NCBI GenBank assembly: GCA_030444405.1
Contig: JARFPM010000007.1
Coordinates: forward strand, 1-59,160
DNA from: Nitrospira sp.
GTDB lineage: Bacteria; Nitrospirota; Nitrospiria; Nitrospirales; Nitrospiraceae
Length of the DNA stretch: 59,160 nucleotides
Direction: 5' to 3'
This document shows positions 38,903 to 48,645 of this stretch, piece by piece (position 1 is the first letter of the stretch; every line of letters begins with the position of its first letter). Under the pieces are notes generated by a model. It did no database searches. It was not told the origin of the DNA and saw only the letters and a list, made by a program, of their open reading frames with translations. Both the position numbers and the translations under genes were made by a program.

Positions 38903-39600
38903 GCTCGTGCTCTTATTGTCACCATCGAAAGGGCAAACGCCCGTGCCCCGCCCTCGAAGGATTGATCTGCAGTCCCTGTTGCGGGGAGCATCGTATGACC
39001 AGGATATCTTGTCCTCACGATTGCGTCTATCTGGGGAGCGGCAGCGACTACCAGCAGAAACGGCTCAGCGAGGAATTCTTGCCCGTTCGGCGAGATTTCT
39101 ATCGAGAGTTAGATGAATCGGGAGGGCAGAAAGCGGTTGCGTTGTTCAACCTGATCGAAGTCATCACGTTCAGCTATTTTGAAGGACGCCGAGATGGACA
39201 GGACGCAGAGGTGATCACAGCCATTCAGACCCTTCGTCGCACACTCAGCCCACTCCATGTTCCCGCAGCTCCCATGCCGGTGTTCGCTGAGCACCTCCGA
39301 AAGGAGTATGAAACCTTCAAAAAACAGCACCCCGAGCAGATCGCAGATTCATCGGATGCTCCGGCGGTCCTGGATCGGATCGACCGGTTCGTTTCTACCT
39401 TTTCAGGGAAGGATTTTCAGTCCAGCCGGTTTCTTGGAGGGCTGATCGGTTATGTAAAAACTCACCATCCGGAGATCGCCGCACATCTCAAGAAGAAGCA
39501 TGAATCTGGACACATCCTCATCCCAGGACAGTCCTTCATGCCACCGCCTGCACCCGAGCAGCATGTCCATGGCCCCGGCTGCGAGCACCATCACCATTAG
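38899..39600 (+). CDS. Zinc-finger protein with His-rich tail
   Basis: The 233-residue product has an N-terminal cluster of cysteines (CSYCHH, CPALEGLICSPCCGEHR, CPHDC) able to bind two metals, a helical middle (about residues 55-190), and a metal-binding-like tail HVHGPGCEHHHH. No named family recognised. Its ATG overlaps the stop of the exported propeller gene by 4 nt (ATGA), so the two are translated together. It has no signal peptide, so the pair would act in different compartments unless the first gene's product is retained. Confidence 0.7.
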   Translation: MSSCSYCHHRKGKRPCPALEGLICSPCCGEHRMTRISCPHDCVYLGSGSDYQQKRLSEEFLPVRRDFYRELDESGGQKAVALFNLIEVITFSYFEGRRDGQDAEVITAIQTLRRTLSPLHVPAAPMPVFAEHLRKEYETFKKQHPEQIADSSDAPAVLDRIDRFVSTFSGKDFQSSRFLGGLIGYVKTHHPEIAAHLKKKHESGHILIPGQSFMPPPAPEQHVHGPGCEHHHH

Positions 39601-39728
39601 ACATTTGTTCGCAGCGACTCAGGCCACGGTATTCTAGCTTCGGCATAACCGTCAACACAGGCTTGGGGAGAGTGACAAGACAAGACTCGGCCTGGACAAG
39701 CATCCCACTATGCGGAGGACCGATCAAA

Positions 39729-40334
39729 TTACTGTACGATGGTGACCGTCATTTCCACACGCTCTCGAGGATTATCCCGCTCATCGCGTGGCAGGTTGAC
39801 AATCTTGTCGGCGACACCGATTCCCTTCGTCACTTCGCCAAACACGGAGTACTTACGATCCAGAAACCGTGAATCTTCGACCACGATGAAGAACTGAGAG
39901 CCCGCCGTATCCGGGTCAGCTGCTCTGGCCATAGAAACAATGCCGCGTTTGTGTGGGGTATCGCTGAATTCCGCCTTGACGGTGTGGCCGGGGCCGCCCT
40001 GACCATAGATCTCCTTTTTAAGTGTGTCCTTCGTATTAGGATCTCCACCTTGAATCATGAAACCGGGAATGACGCGGTGAAAAATGGTCCCATTGTAAAA
40101 TCCGGACTTTGCCAACTTGATAAAATTATCCACATGCTTCGGCGCGATATCCGGATAGAATTTGAATTCGATATCACCGAATTTTGTTTTAATGATCGCC
40201 CGTGGCCCTTTTGGTGTTTCAGCCGTCGCAGCCGACGTTTGGTCAGCTGCCACAACCGACTCGATCCCTGAAGCCGACAAAGCCACCCCAACCAACAGCC
40301 CCACTAGCATCCGCCATCCGATTTGCTTCAGCAT
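39729..40334 (-). CDS. Exported cyclophilin-type peptidyl-prolyl isomerase
   Basis: From ATG 40334 the product is 201 residues with a signal peptide (MLKQIGWRMLVGLLVGVALSA). The cyclophilin core is complete: FKFYPDIAPKHVDNFIKLAKSGFYNGTIFHRVIPGFMIQGGDP (catalytic Arg in FHRV), VSMARAADPDTAGSQFFI, and YSVFGEV. It should speed proline isomerisation in the periplasm. It is last in the rpsF-to-ppi series, 57 nt after rnc. Confidence 0.93.
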   Translation of the reverse strand: MLKQIGWRMLVGLLVGVALSASGIESVVAADQTSAATAETPKGPRAIIKTKFGDIEFKFYPDIAPKHVDNFIKLAKSGFYNGTIFHRVIPGFMIQGGDPNTKDTLKKEIYGQGGPGHTVKAEFSDTPHKRGIVSMARAADPDTAGSQFFIVVEDSRFLDRKYSVFGEVTKGIGVADKIVNLPRDERDNPRERVEMTVTIVQ

Positions 40335-40390
40335 CACTGACCTCCATAGCGTTCCATAACAATATACCACCGTTCTAGCACGGACTCAGC

Positions 40391-41098
40391 TCAACGCTCG
40401 GCACGCTCCAGGGCTCGTTGCGCCGCTTCCTGTTCCGCCTCCTTCTTACTGTGTCCCTGGCCCATCCCAAAAACCCTGTCATTCACCCGCACTTCCACTT
40501 CAAACAATTTTTGGTGATCCGGCCCAGTTTCACGTACGATCACATACCGAGGCAACAATTCATACCGTTTTTGGCACCATTCCTGGAAACGCGTCTTGTA
40601 ATCGTCTCCTCCCGGTTGTTCTTGCAGGACGTCGATTTGGCGTAGTTCATCGGTCAGCACCTCGATGGTGAAGTTCCGACTCGCCTCAAAACCTCCATCA
40701 AGATAGACTGCCGCAATGATGGCCTCTAACGCATCAGCTAATAGTGAAGCTTTTCCCCGTCCATTCGAGAGTTCTTCGCCTCGACCGAGTTTCAGTCTGG
40801 TGCCCAGATCTAGCCGCCTGGCGGCATTCGCTAACGGCGCTTCGCTCACAAGCTTGGCTTTGAGTTTTGAGAGGGCCCCTTCGCTCAACTCGGGATATCG
40901 CCTCGCAAGATAATCGCTCACGATGAGCGACAATACGGCATCCCCCAAGAACTCAAGCCGCTCATTATGTTTTCCACCGGAGTCTCGGCGCTCATTGACG
41001 TACGATTTGTGGGTCAGAGCCTCCATCAAGAAGCTCGGATTCATGAATCGATAGTTCGATATGGCAGGAGCAGAATCGGCTGAAGAAGCCGGCGTCAT
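40391..41098 (-). CDS. rnc: Ribonuclease III
   Basis: The 235-residue product has the signature NERLEFLGDAVLSLIVSDYL with catalytic acidic residues, a second acidic motif in LADALEAIIAAVYLDGG, and a C-terminal double-strand RNA-binding domain ending GMGQGHSKKEAEQEAAQRAL. It cleaves double-stranded RNA. It starts 13 nt after fabF. It may itself act on the long hairpins found in this window; that is speculation. Confidence 0.97.
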   Translation of the reverse strand: MTPASSADSAPAISNYRFMNPSFLMEALTHKSYVNERRDSGGKHNERLEFLGDAVLSLIVSDYLARRYPELSEGALSKLKAKLVSEAPLANAARRLDLGTRLKLGRGEELSNGRGKASLLADALEAIIAAVYLDGGFEASRNFTIEVLTDELRQIDVLQEQPGGDDYKTRFQEWCQKRYELLPRYVIVRETGPDHQKLFEVEVRVNDRVFGMGQGHSKKEAEQEAAQRALERAER

Positions 41099-41111
41099 CG
41101 TGACACGCGCA

Positions 41112-42371
41112 CTACGCGTCCAGCCTCTTGAAAATCAAACAGGCGTTCACTCCGCCGAATCCAAAGGAGTTCGATAACGCCGTTTGAATGGCGGCAGGTC
41201 GTGCCTTATTGGGAACATAGTCTAAATCACACGCAGGATCCGGGTTATCCAGATTGATTGTGGGGGGAAGAATACCGTGAAACAGCGCCAAAAGACTGAA
41301 GACGGCTTCGATCCCACCGGCAGCTCCGAGTAGATGACCTGTCATGGACTTGGTCGAGCTGACCGGAATTCGAAACGCCTGCTCGCCGAACACCCGTTTG
41401 ATCGCTCGGGTTTCAATGGCATCGGCCATCGTCGACGTACCATGCGCGTTGATATACCCGATCTGATCGCGATTGATTCCGGCATCCTTAAGGGCCAATT
41501 CCATGCAGCGAACGGCACCCTCGCCCTCTTCCGGCGGCGCCGTAATGTGGTACGCATCGCTGTTCATCCCATATCCGATGATCTCGCCGTAAATTCTGAC
41601 TCCACGCCGAAGGGCATGTTCCAATTCCTCAATCACCACGACCCCCGCGCCCTCACCCAGCACAAATCCGTCTCGGTCCTTGTCGAACGGACGGCTCGCT
41701 TTCGTCGGTTGATCGTTCCGGAAGGACAATGCCTTGGCCGCAGCGAATCCCGCCACACCCAACGGAGTGACCGCCGCTTCGGCACCACCGGCCACCATGA
41801 CATCGGCATCACCTCGTTGAATCAGACGGTACGCATCCCCAATGCAATGATTGCCCGTGGCGCAAGCCGTTACGGCGCAAGAATTGGGCCCCTTGGCTCC
41901 GATCCGAATCGCCACCTGCCCTGACGCTAAATTGATGATGGTCATGGGAATGAAAAACGGTGAGATGCGGCCCGGCCCCTTGCTTTTAAGCACATCATGG
42001 TAGTGCTCAATCGATCCGAGCCCGCCGATCCCGGAGCCGATGTAAACCCCGACCTTCGTTGCTTCCTCCGGCGCGACCTTTAGCCCGGCATCATCCACCG
42101 CCAACAGGGCTGCACCCACGGCGTAGTGGATGAACGCATCCATCTTCTTGATCTCTTTCTTTTCCATGAACTGGGCAGGATCAAAATCTTTCACCTCACC
42201 CGCAATTTGGGCATCATATCCCGTCGGATCAAATCTGGTGATTCGGCCGATCCCGGACTCACCGGCGCAGATCGCCTTCCAAGTCTTCTCGACTCCTGTG
42301 CCCAGTGGTGTCACCAGTCCAAGACCGGTGACCACAACGCGCCGTGCGGCCAGATCAGATATTCCTGTCAT
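41112..42371 (-). CDS. fabF: 3-oxoacyl-ACP synthase II
   Basis: The 419-residue product has [22 protein letters not shown], the active-site Cys in [21 protein letters not shown], His residues in [17 protein letters not shown] and [17 protein letters not shown]. It elongates fatty acids by condensing malonyl-ACP. It starts 2 nt after acpP. Confidence 0.97.
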   Translation of the reverse strand: MTGISDLAARRVVVTGLGLVTPLGTGVEKTWKAICAGESGIGRITRFDPTGYDAQIAGEVKDFDPAQFMEKKEIKKMDAFIHYAVGAALLAVDDAGLKVAPEEATKVGVYIGSGIGGLGSIEHYHDVLKSKGPGRISPFFIPMTIINLASGQVAIRIGAKGPNSCAVTACATGNHCIGDAYRLIQRGDADVMVAGGAEAAVTPLGVAGFAAAKALSFRNDQPTKASRPFDKDRDGFVLGEGAGVVVIEELEHALRRGVRIYGEIIGYGMNSDAYHITAPPEEGEGAVRCMELALKDAGINRDQIGYINAHGTSTMADAIETRAIKRVFGEQAFRIPVSSTKSMTGHLLGAAGGIEAVFSLLALFHGILPPTINLDNPDPACDLDYVPNKARPAAIQTALSNSFGFGGVNACLIFKRLDA

Positions 42372-42373
42372 GT

Positions 42374-42607
42374 CTATGACTTTTCCTTGATGTAGTCCAG
42401 CGCCTTACCAACGGTCAGAATCTTTTCCGCATCCTCATCGGGAATTTCGATTGAGAACTCTTCCTCCAATGCCATGACAAGCTCGACGGTGTCGAGCGAA
42501 TCAGCCCCAAGATCTTCAACAAAGGACGCCTCCGGCGTCACCTCATCCTCTTCCACCCCGAGCTGCTCAGCAATAATCTTCTTGACTCGTTCTTCAACAG
42601 TTGCCAT
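42374..42607 (-). CDS. acpP: Acyl carrier protein
   Basis: From ATG 42607 the product is 77 residues, beginning [17 protein letters not shown], with the phosphopantetheine serine in [20 protein letters not shown]. The frame opens at 42679 but the added 24 residues are not ACP-like. A GGAGG-type site precedes 42607. It carries acyl chains for fabF, fabG, fabD and fabH in the same operon. Confidence 0.98.
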   Translation of the reverse strand: MATVEERVKKIIAEQLGVEEDEVTPEASFVEDLGADSLDTVELVMALEEEFSIEIPDEDAEKILTVGKALDYIKEKS

Positions 42608-42697
42608 CGCTATGACTACCTCCTTCCCCGGTATGAATCCCGCTGCACCGCCACATGGGGATCTGTGACGGCCGTGCATCCAAACAATTCGACGCTC

Positions 42698-43441
42698 TTA
42701 TACCATCAACATCCCGCCGTTCACGTGCAAGACATGACCGGTGATATATGCCGCATCCTCGGACACCAGAAACCGCACCGCTGCCGCAACATCTGCTGGC
42801 GTACCCAACCGCCCCAATGGGATTTGTTTCAGTAACGTGTCTTTCACATCAGCCGGTAGGCCATGGGTCATGGCCGTGTCGATGAAACCGGGCGCCACCG
42901 CATTCACTGTGACGTTACGGCTCGCATATTCCCGCCCAACGGTCTTTGTAAACCCGATGACGGCTGCCTTTGAGGCCGAGTAATTTGCCTGCCCCGCATT
43001 CCCGATCACCCCCACGATCGAGGCGATGTTGACGATACGACCATACCGTTGCTTGGTCATCGGCTGCAAGACCGCTTTCGTGCAGTTAAACGTACCGTTC
43101 AGGTTAATCTGAAGCACCAGATTCCAATCTTCCTCCTTCATCCGTAGCAACAAACCATCACGGGTGATGCCGGCATTGTTGACGAGGATGTCCACTTTCC
43201 CCCAAGCCTTCAGGACTTGTTCGACCATCGCCTTGGTTTCATTGACATCAGCTACGTTGACTTTTATGTTCAGAGCCTTCCGCCCTAGCTTTTCGACGGA
43301 GGCGACCGTTTCCACGGAACGGCCGGGATCGAGATCGGCCACGGCAATGTCGGCCCCCGCTTGAGCAAGGCATTCGGCAATCGCACGACCGATGCCTTGC
43401 GCGGCGCCGGTAACAATAGCTGTTCTTCCTTGTAATGACAT
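42698..43441 (-). CDS. fabG: 3-oxoacyl-ACP reductase
   Basis: The 247-residue SDR has TAIVTGAAQGIGRAIAECLA (cofactor loop), NNAGITRDGLLLRM, the catalytic Tyr-Lys in QANYSASKAAVIGFTK, and PGFIDTAMT. It reduces 3-oxoacyl-ACP with NADPH. 90 nt separate it from acpP. Confidence 0.97.
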   Translation of the reverse strand: MSLQGRTAIVTGAAQGIGRAIAECLAQAGADIAVADLDPGRSVETVASVEKLGRKALNIKVNVADVNETKAMVEQVLKAWGKVDILVNNAGITRDGLLLRMKEEDWNLVLQINLNGTFNCTKAVLQPMTKQRYGRIVNIASIVGVIGNAGQANYSASKAAVIGFTKTVGREYASRNVTVNAVAPGFIDTAMTHGLPADVKDTLLKQIPLGRLGTPADVAAAVRFLVSEDAAYITGHVLHVNGGMLMV

Positions 43442-43518
43442 TTCAGACCTTTCGGACGATACGTTAACAGGCTGACAGGAAATTCGTCACCATGGTTTTC
43501 CATGGGGACTGTCCGGCC

Positions 43519-44454
43519 TTAGCTGACCGCCTTGAGTGTCACGTCCAACGACTTCGGATCGTTCACATTCAACAGTTTCGCCTCTGGCAGAATTCGTTTG
43601 ATCAAGCCGGTCAATACCGTACCGGGGCCGATTTCTACAAACGTCGTGACGCCCATCTGTCCCATTGTCTGCACGGAATCTTCCCACAGCACTGAAGAGG
43701 GCAGCTGACGAACCAATGACGCTTGGATCTCGTCCGCTCGGCTGATCGCTCTTGCCTCTGCATTATTCACGAGAGGCGCCCTGAGGTCCGACCACCGAAC
43801 CGTGGCTAAATCCTTTGCCAATCGATCAGCTGCTTGCTGCATCAACGGGGTATGAACCGGCACACTGACCGGCAATGGAATGGCCTTTTTACAGCCTTGT
43901 GCTTTGGCCAATTGAATCGCCCGCTCCACCGCCGCTTTTTCACCGGCAATCACCACCTGCCCCGGCGAGTTGAAGTTTGCTGCCGCGACGACCCCGACGG
44001 ACGACGCCATGCTGCAAACATCCTTGACCGCCTGGGCAGCTAAACCCAACAGGGCTGCGACGAGACCGGCTCCCGGAGCCACGGCTTCGGACATGTAGCG
44101 TCCCCGTTTCTGAACCAAGCCAACGGCATCACGAAAAGAGACGCCGCCTGCCGCAACCAGCGCCGAATACTCACCCAAACTATGGCCCGCCACCGCGACC
44201 GGCCTAATCCCGATGGGCTCAAACAGTTTCAACGCCGCCACACTGCTCACAAGCAGGGCCGGCTGGGTGAATTCTGTGAGATTGAGTCGTTCAGCCGGTC
44301 CGGTGAAGCACAACTCGGCAACATCATACCCTAAGACCGTAGAAGCCTCATCATAGACGGATTTCAATGAGGGATGAGCGTCATAGAGCGCCTTCCCCAT
44401 CCCGACCGACTGCGAACCCTGTCCAGGGAAAACCAGCCCAATTCCTTGAGTCAT
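43519..44454 (-). CDS. fabD: Malonyl-CoA:ACP transacylase
   Basis: The 311-residue product has GLVFPGQGSQSVGMGKALY at the start, the active-site serine in AVAGHSLGEYSALVAAG, and SVPVHTPLMQQAADRL with the catalytic His. It loads malonyl onto ACP. It begins 123 nt after fabH. Confidence 0.97.
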   Translation of the reverse strand: MTQGIGLVFPGQGSQSVGMGKALYDAHPSLKSVYDEASTVLGYDVAELCFTGPAERLNLTEFTQPALLVSSVAALKLFEPIGIRPVAVAGHSLGEYSALVAAGGVSFRDAVGLVQKRGRYMSEAVAPGAGLVAALLGLAAQAVKDVCSMASSVGVVAAANFNSPGQVVIAGEKAAVERAIQLAKAQGCKKAIPLPVSVPVHTPLMQQAADRLAKDLATVRWSDLRAPLVNNAEARAISRADEIQASLVRQLPSSVLWEDSVQTMGQMGVTTFVEIGPGTVLTGLIKRILPEAKLLNVNDPKSLDVTLKAVS

Positions 44455-44577
44455 GGGGCGTTAGATATCTTCGAAATTCTGTGCAAAGTCAACGGGAAAA
44501 GTTGTCACAAGCCGACGCCTTCCCACCATCCAGATGAGCTACATCGGAATGGTCCTGGATTATAGCCTGGTCGTTCT

Positions 44578-45552
44578 CTACCATCGGATTACCGCAGAGG
44601 CCCACGTTAACCCTGCCCCAAACGCCCCGAGCATCACCAACGAGCCTTCCTTGATACGTCCTTCGCGAACCGCTTCATCCAAGGCAATCGGGATGGACGC
44701 GGCAGACGTGTTCCCGTAACGATCGAGGTTCAGGAGCACTTTTTCGATCGGAAGGCCCAACCGCTCTATCACCGCCTTCAGAATTCGTACATTGGCTTGG
44801 TGCGGCACATACAGATCAAGATCCTCCACCCGAAGACCATTGGCCGAAAGGGTCGTACGAGCAATCTCTTCCAAAGTGCGTACTGCGACTTTGAACGTCT
44901 CATTCCCTTTCATCTTGATGTATTGCAGGCGCTCAGTGATCACTTTTTCAGATAGCGGAGTACGTGAGCCTCCTCCCGGCACCATGATCAGCTCGCAGAG
45001 CGCCCCGTCTGAGCGAAGGTGAGTCGAGAGGATCCCTCGTTCTCCATCGCTTGCACTGACAACGACCGCACCAGCTCCATCCCCAAACAGCACGCATGTG
45101 TTCCGGTCGGTCCAGTCGGTAATGGCGGACATTACCTCTGACCCGATCACCAAGACATGCCGCATCCCGTTCTTCACATACGCATCCGCCACGGAAAGCG
45201 CGTAGACAAATCCGCAGCAGGCGGCAGAAAGATCGCAGGCCGCAGCTCTGGTCGCACCAAGTTGATGCTGGACGAGACAGGCCGTTGCGGGAAGGGGATA
45301 ATCACCCGTACAGGTGGCGACCAAAATCATATCGAGATCGGTTGCCACCAGCCCCGACGCGGTCAGCGCTCGCTTCCCGGCCTGAACCGCAAGATCCGAA
45401 CAGGCTTCTCCCGTGGCGGCGATACGCCGCTCGCGGATGCCTGTCCGCTCTTGAATCCATTCGTCAGACGTGGCCACCATGCGTTCGAGATCCGCATTCG
45501 TCAGGACCCTGACAGGTGCGTAGGAGCCGGTTCCGGCAATACAAGCTTTCAT
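44578..45552 (-). CDS. fabH: 3-oxoacyl-ACP synthase III
   Basis: The 324-residue product has ERTGIRERRIA, the catalytic Cys in AAACDLSAACCGFVYAL, and the His/Asn residues in LYVPHQANVRILKAV and YGNTSAASIPIALDEA. It starts fatty acid synthesis from acetyl-CoA and malonyl-ACP. Its start overlaps the plsX stop by 4 nt (ATGA). Confidence 0.97.
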   Translation of the reverse strand: MKACIAGTGSYAPVRVLTNADLERMVATSDEWIQERTGIRERRIAATGEACSDLAVQAGKRALTASGLVATDLDMILVATCTGDYPLPATACLVQHQLGATRAAACDLSAACCGFVYALSVADAYVKNGMRHVLVIGSEVMSAITDWTDRNTCVLFGDGAGAVVVSASDGERGILSTHLRSDGALCELIMVPGGGSRTPLSEKVITERLQYIKMKGNETFKVAVRTLEEIARTTLSANGLRVEDLDLYVPHQANVRILKAVIERLGLPIEKVLLNLDRYGNTSAASIPIALDEAVREGRIKEGSLVMLGAFGAGLTWASAVIRW

Positions 45553-46568
45553 GTCTCCAGTTCTATCGGTGGACGGGAGCGACTCTCTTCAATATCTCGC
45601 TGAATCAGCTCTCGCACACCGCCCTCAGCCATGCCCTTCGCTCGTCGGATCGCATTCTTGATGGCCTTGGCCGACGATCGGCCATGACAGATCATCGTAA
45701 TCCCATTGACACCCAGCAGCGGGGCCCCGCCGAATTCAGCATAGTCGATTTTTCGCTTCAGATTCCTGAGAGGCCCGGCGATCAGGGGATACGCGAGTCG
45801 GCCAAGGAAATGGCCAGAAATTTCCTTGAGGAGCAACCGCTTGATCATCTCGGCCACACCTTCGGAAATCTTCAACGCGACGTTGCCGATAAACCCATCG
45901 CAGACGACGATATCTGCAATACCGCTATACACATCGCGCCCTTCGACATTCCCAACAAAGTTCATCGAACTGCCTTTGAGGAGCTTCAACGCCTCTTTGG
46001 TGACTTCGTTGCCCTTGCTGTCTTCTTCGCCGATGCTTAGAAGTCCGACACGGGGGTTCGGTTTTCCGAGCAGATGCTTCCCATACTCATTGCCCATCAA
46101 GGCGAATTGCTCGAGATGCGTGGCGGTGCAGTCGACGTTGGCTCCCACATCGAGCATGATGGCTTCCCCACTCAACGTCGGCAGGCTGGTGGCAATCGCC
46201 GGTCTCTCCACTCCCTTCATCAGTCCTAATACAAAGAACGACGCCACCATGCTCGCCCCCGTGTTACCGGGGCTCACGACTGCGTCAGCCTGGCCGTGCT
46301 TGACCAACTCTGTCGCAACCCAAATCGATGAGTCCCGCTTCTTCCGAGCGACAGCGGCAGGCGACTCATGCATTTCGACGACCTGGGAAGCATGCCGAAT
46401 GGTGAGGCGGGAATCCTGACTGGACTGACGCTCACATTCCTGTTTCAGGATGGCTTCGTCGCCGACGAGAATGACCTCGACATCACACTCTTTCACAGCC
46501 TGAAGAGCGCCCTCGACGCAAGGTGCGGGGCCATGATCACCCCCCACCGCGTCGAGCGCGATCTTCAT
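45549..46568 (-). CDS. plsX: Phosphate acyltransferase
   Basis: From ATG 46568 the product is 339 residues, beginning MKIALDAVGGDHGPAPCVEGAL, the PlsX N-terminus, with VSPGNTGASM, LDVGANVDC, and SKGNEVTKEALKLL. It makes acyl-phosphate for phospholipid synthesis. The ORF is open to 46613, but the family start is at 46568. It follows rpmF by 115 nt. Confidence 0.96.
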   Translation of the reverse strand: MKIALDAVGGDHGPAPCVEGALQAVKECDVEVILVGDEAILKQECERQSSQDSRLTIRHASQVVEMHESPAAVARKKRDSSIWVATELVKHGQADAVVSPGNTGASMVASFFVLGLMKGVERPAIATSLPTLSGEAIMLDVGANVDCTATHLEQFALMGNEYGKHLLGKPNPRVGLLSIGEEDSKGNEVTKEALKLLKGSSMNFVGNVEGRDVYSGIADIVVCDGFIGNVALKISEGVAEMIKRLLLKEISGHFLGRLAYPLIAGPLRNLKRKIDYAEFGGAPLLGVNGITMICHGRSSAKAIKNAIRRAKGMAEGGVRELIQRDIEESRSRPPIELET

Positions 46569-46683
46569 GCGAGATGGTGTACTCACGGATGGTGTTGGAA
46601 TGACTGGCTGCACACGCGTCGCCCCCTGAGCTCACGTCAGACGTGCTGGGAAACTCGCGCCATGGACGATTTGTACAACCTGC

Positions 46684-46869
46684 TCACGCCTCTTCGACTT
46701 GAATGACGGCCTTGCCCTTATAGGTACCACAGTTCAAACAGGTATAATGCGGCAGCTTTAGTTCATGACACTGTGGGCATACAGCCATTCCCGGCGGGGT
46801 CATGCGCAGCTTTTGGGTACGACGCTTATCGCGTCTCGCCCGTGAATGTTTATGTTTGGGATTAGGCAT
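46684..46869 (-). CDS. rpmF: 50S ribosomal protein L32
   Basis: The 61-residue product begins MPNPKHKHSRARRDKRRTQ and has the zinc ribbon CPQC then CLNCG. It is the usual L32 size. It follows the YceD-type gene by 35 nt, the normal yceD-rpmF-plsX-fab order. Confidence 0.98.
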   Translation of the reverse strand: MPNPKHKHSRARRDKRRTQKLRMTPPGMAVCPQCHELKLPHYTCLNCGTYKGKAVIQVEEA

Positions 46870-46904
46870 GATGACTCCTTCTTCCGCTCGATTCGGACCA
46901 CCGC

Positions 46905-47498
46905 TCAGCGCTCACCGGGGTCCGTCAGCTTGTCTTTCATGGTGCGCAACACCTGAAACGGGCTTCCCGTCGGCTCTTCGCCACAACGACAAGGACCTTC
47001 ATTCAAATCTTTCCCGCAACGGCCACACAATCCGCGGCATTCCTCGGAACATAGCGGGTGCATGGGAGAGGCAAGAATCAATTGTTCCCGCAGCATTGGC
47101 GCCAGTTCCAGATGATCGCCTGCAAAGTAATACAGGTCGTCGTTCCGTTCTTCCACTTCGCCTTCCGGAGGCGCCGCCGACTTCCTTTTCCGCGGATCGT
47201 CTCGCTTTGCGACAGCACTCGGCGCTTTGACTTCCCTCTCATAGGCCACGCGTAACGAAAACGCCAGTGGGTCGTCAAAATATTTGAGGCACCGCACACA
47301 TTGTCTGACCGCTGTTCCTTCCACGACTCCAGTCACATAGACGGTACGTTCAATCGCTCGAAGGTCCAGCCCGACCGATACGGTTCCGCGGATGGACACA
47401 TCCGCATCAGTGAGCCCAAGCTCTTCACCTGTGAGGTCCCCAGACAGGGAAACCCCCTCCGCCGTGATATCCGCAATTTTCGGTGTCAACACATCCAT
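46905..47498 (-). CDS. DUF177/YceD family protein
   Basis: From ATG 47498 the product is 197 residues. It has VVEGTAVRQCVRCLKYFDDPL with a Cys pair, then a C-terminal cysteine group (PLCSEECRGLCGRCGKDLNEGPC). YceD-type proteins are tied to 23S rRNA maturation and L32 production. The extra zinc-type cysteines suit the bacterial form with a zinc ribbon. The frame opens at 47555 with no ribosome site. It sits between rpsR and rpmF. Confidence 0.85.
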   Translation of the reverse strand: MDVLTPKIADITAEGVSLSGDLTGEELGLTDADVSIRGTVSVGLDLRAIERTVYVTGVVEGTAVRQCVRCLKYFDDPLAFSLRVAYEREVKAPSAVAKRDDPRKRKSAAPPEGEVEERNDDLYYFAGDHLELAPMLREQLILASPMHPLCSEECRGLCGRCGKDLNEGPCRCGEEPTGSPFQVLRTMKDKLTDPGER

Positions 47499-47560
47499 GG
47501 TGACCCCTAACAACGTACCACTGCTCCACCTCGGTGCATCGAAATCGCCGGTCACGTTCG

Positions 47561-47809
47561 TTATCGCTCCTCGGCAAAGCTGATGATGGCGATATGCCGA
47601 GCCCGCTTGACGGCCACCGTCAATTCACGCTGATGACGCATGCAATTCCCGGAAATGCGGCGCGGAACAATCCTCCCACGCTCCGTCAAGAAATTCCGAA
47701 GGAGTCCGGCATCTTTAAAGTCGATCGGTGCCTTTTCCAGGCAGAATCTGCAGGGACGCCTTCGCTGGAATAATCGCCCCCCGCCACGTTCGTTTTCGCT
47801 TCGATCCAT
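47561..47809 (-). CDS. rpsR: 30S ribosomal protein S18
   Basis: From ATG 47809 (AGGAGG, 5-nt spacing) the product is 82 residues: [18 protein letters not shown] and the S18 core [27 protein letters not shown]. The CxxC and later Cys suggest a zinc-binding S18. The GTG at 47812 is too near the ribosome site. It follows ssb by 24 nt. Confidence 0.98.
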   Translation of the reverse strand: MDRSENERGGGRLFQRRRPCRFCLEKAPIDFKDAGLLRNFLTERGRIVPRRISGNCMRHQRELTVAVKRARHIAIISFAEER

Positions 47810-47833
47810 CACTGCCTCCTCATGCTCCTGTCA

Positions 47834-48232
47834 TTAACCTTCTTCACCCATTTCATAGCCGGGCTCGTCGGACATCGGAGGTTCAGCACCAGCACCACCG
47901 TCTTGTCGCTTGGGCATGAACGTCACGGTCTGCGCGACCACTTCATGCTTACTCCGTTTTTGACCATCTTCAGTTTCCCAACGGCGCTGCTGCAACCGAC
48001 CTTCGATGATCGCCCCGTTGCCTTTACTGAGATACTGCCCGCAATGTTCCGCCTGTCTGCCGAACACCACGATGTCGACGAAGCAGACTTCTTCCTTCAG
48101 GTCTTCACCCTGCTTAAACCGACGGCTCACCGCCAAGCCAAAACTCGCCACCGGTGTCCCGCTCGGAGTATACCGGAGCTCTGGATTACGGGTGAGGTTC
48201 CCCATGAGGATGACTTTGTTAAATCCGGCCAC
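47834..48232 (-). CDS. ssb: Single-stranded DNA-binding protein
   Basis: The 132-residue product from GTG 48232 has the OB fold: FNKVILMGNLTRNPELRYTPSGTPVASFGLAVSRRF, and the tail ends DEPGYEMGEEG, lacking the usual DDDIPF motif, so contacts with partner proteins may differ. It overlaps rpsF by 14 nt. This is the conserved rpsF-ssb-rpsR order. Confidence 0.95.
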   Translation of the reverse strand: MAGFNKVILMGNLTRNPELRYTPSGTPVASFGLAVSRRFKQGEDLKEEVCFVDIVVFGRQAEHCGQYLSKGNGAIIEGRLQQRRWETEDGQKRSKHEVVAQTVTFMPKRQDGGAGAEPPMSDEPGYEMGEEG

Positions 48233-48566
48233 TGTCTGACTCCTGCGTCGAGGCTTCCACCGGACGCCGTTCCACCAAGGGCTTCTCGTGATGGACTGTC
48301 AGAAACTTGATGATGTTATCTTCCAATCGATAGGCCCGCTCAAGCTCACCGACCGTGTTGTTCGGCGCCTTAAAGTAGAAATAGGCATACGTGCCTTTCC
48401 GCTCGCGACGTACTTCGTAGGCAAGCTTTTTCTTCCCTAAATTCTCGGCTTTGATGAATCGGGCGCCGGTCTTATCGGCGACGTTTTTCATCTTGTCGAT
48501 GAGCGCCTTGGTCTCCTCATCAGAGACGGACGGACGAATAATAAACAGAGACTCGTAGAGCTCCAT
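48219..48566 (-). CDS. rpsF: 30S ribosomal protein S6
   Basis: The 115-residue product begins MELYESLFIIRPSVSDEETKAL and contains KLAYEVRRERKGTYAYFYF and LERAYRLEDNIIKFLTVH. Normal S6 size with a charged tail. First gene of the long operon. A TTGACA/TACCGT promoter lies about 85 nt upstream and a hairpin lies in the leader. Confidence 0.98.
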   Translation of the reverse strand: MELYESLFIIRPSVSDEETKALIDKMKNVADKTGARFIKAENLGKKKLAYEVRRERKGTYAYFYFKAPNNTVGELERAYRLEDNIIKFLTVHHEKPLVERRPVEASTQESDSGRI

Positions 48567-48591
48567 GCAGCGATCCTCCTGGACAAAGGCC

Positions 48592-48606
48592 CCCGAACCA
48601 GTCGGG
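48592..48606 (-). promoter_or_regulatory. Leader hairpin upstream of rpsF, candidate S6:S18 feedback site
   Basis: CCCGA and TCGGG (48592-48596 and 48602-48606) form a 5-bp stem 26 nt before the rpsF start. Many bacteria have an S6:S18 autoregulatory RNA here with a CCG bulge. The stem and position fit, but I did not establish the full consensus. Confidence 0.35.
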
Positions 48607-48645
48607 AGCGAGGTGTAGGTGCCTATTTGGCGTAGAGAACGGTGG

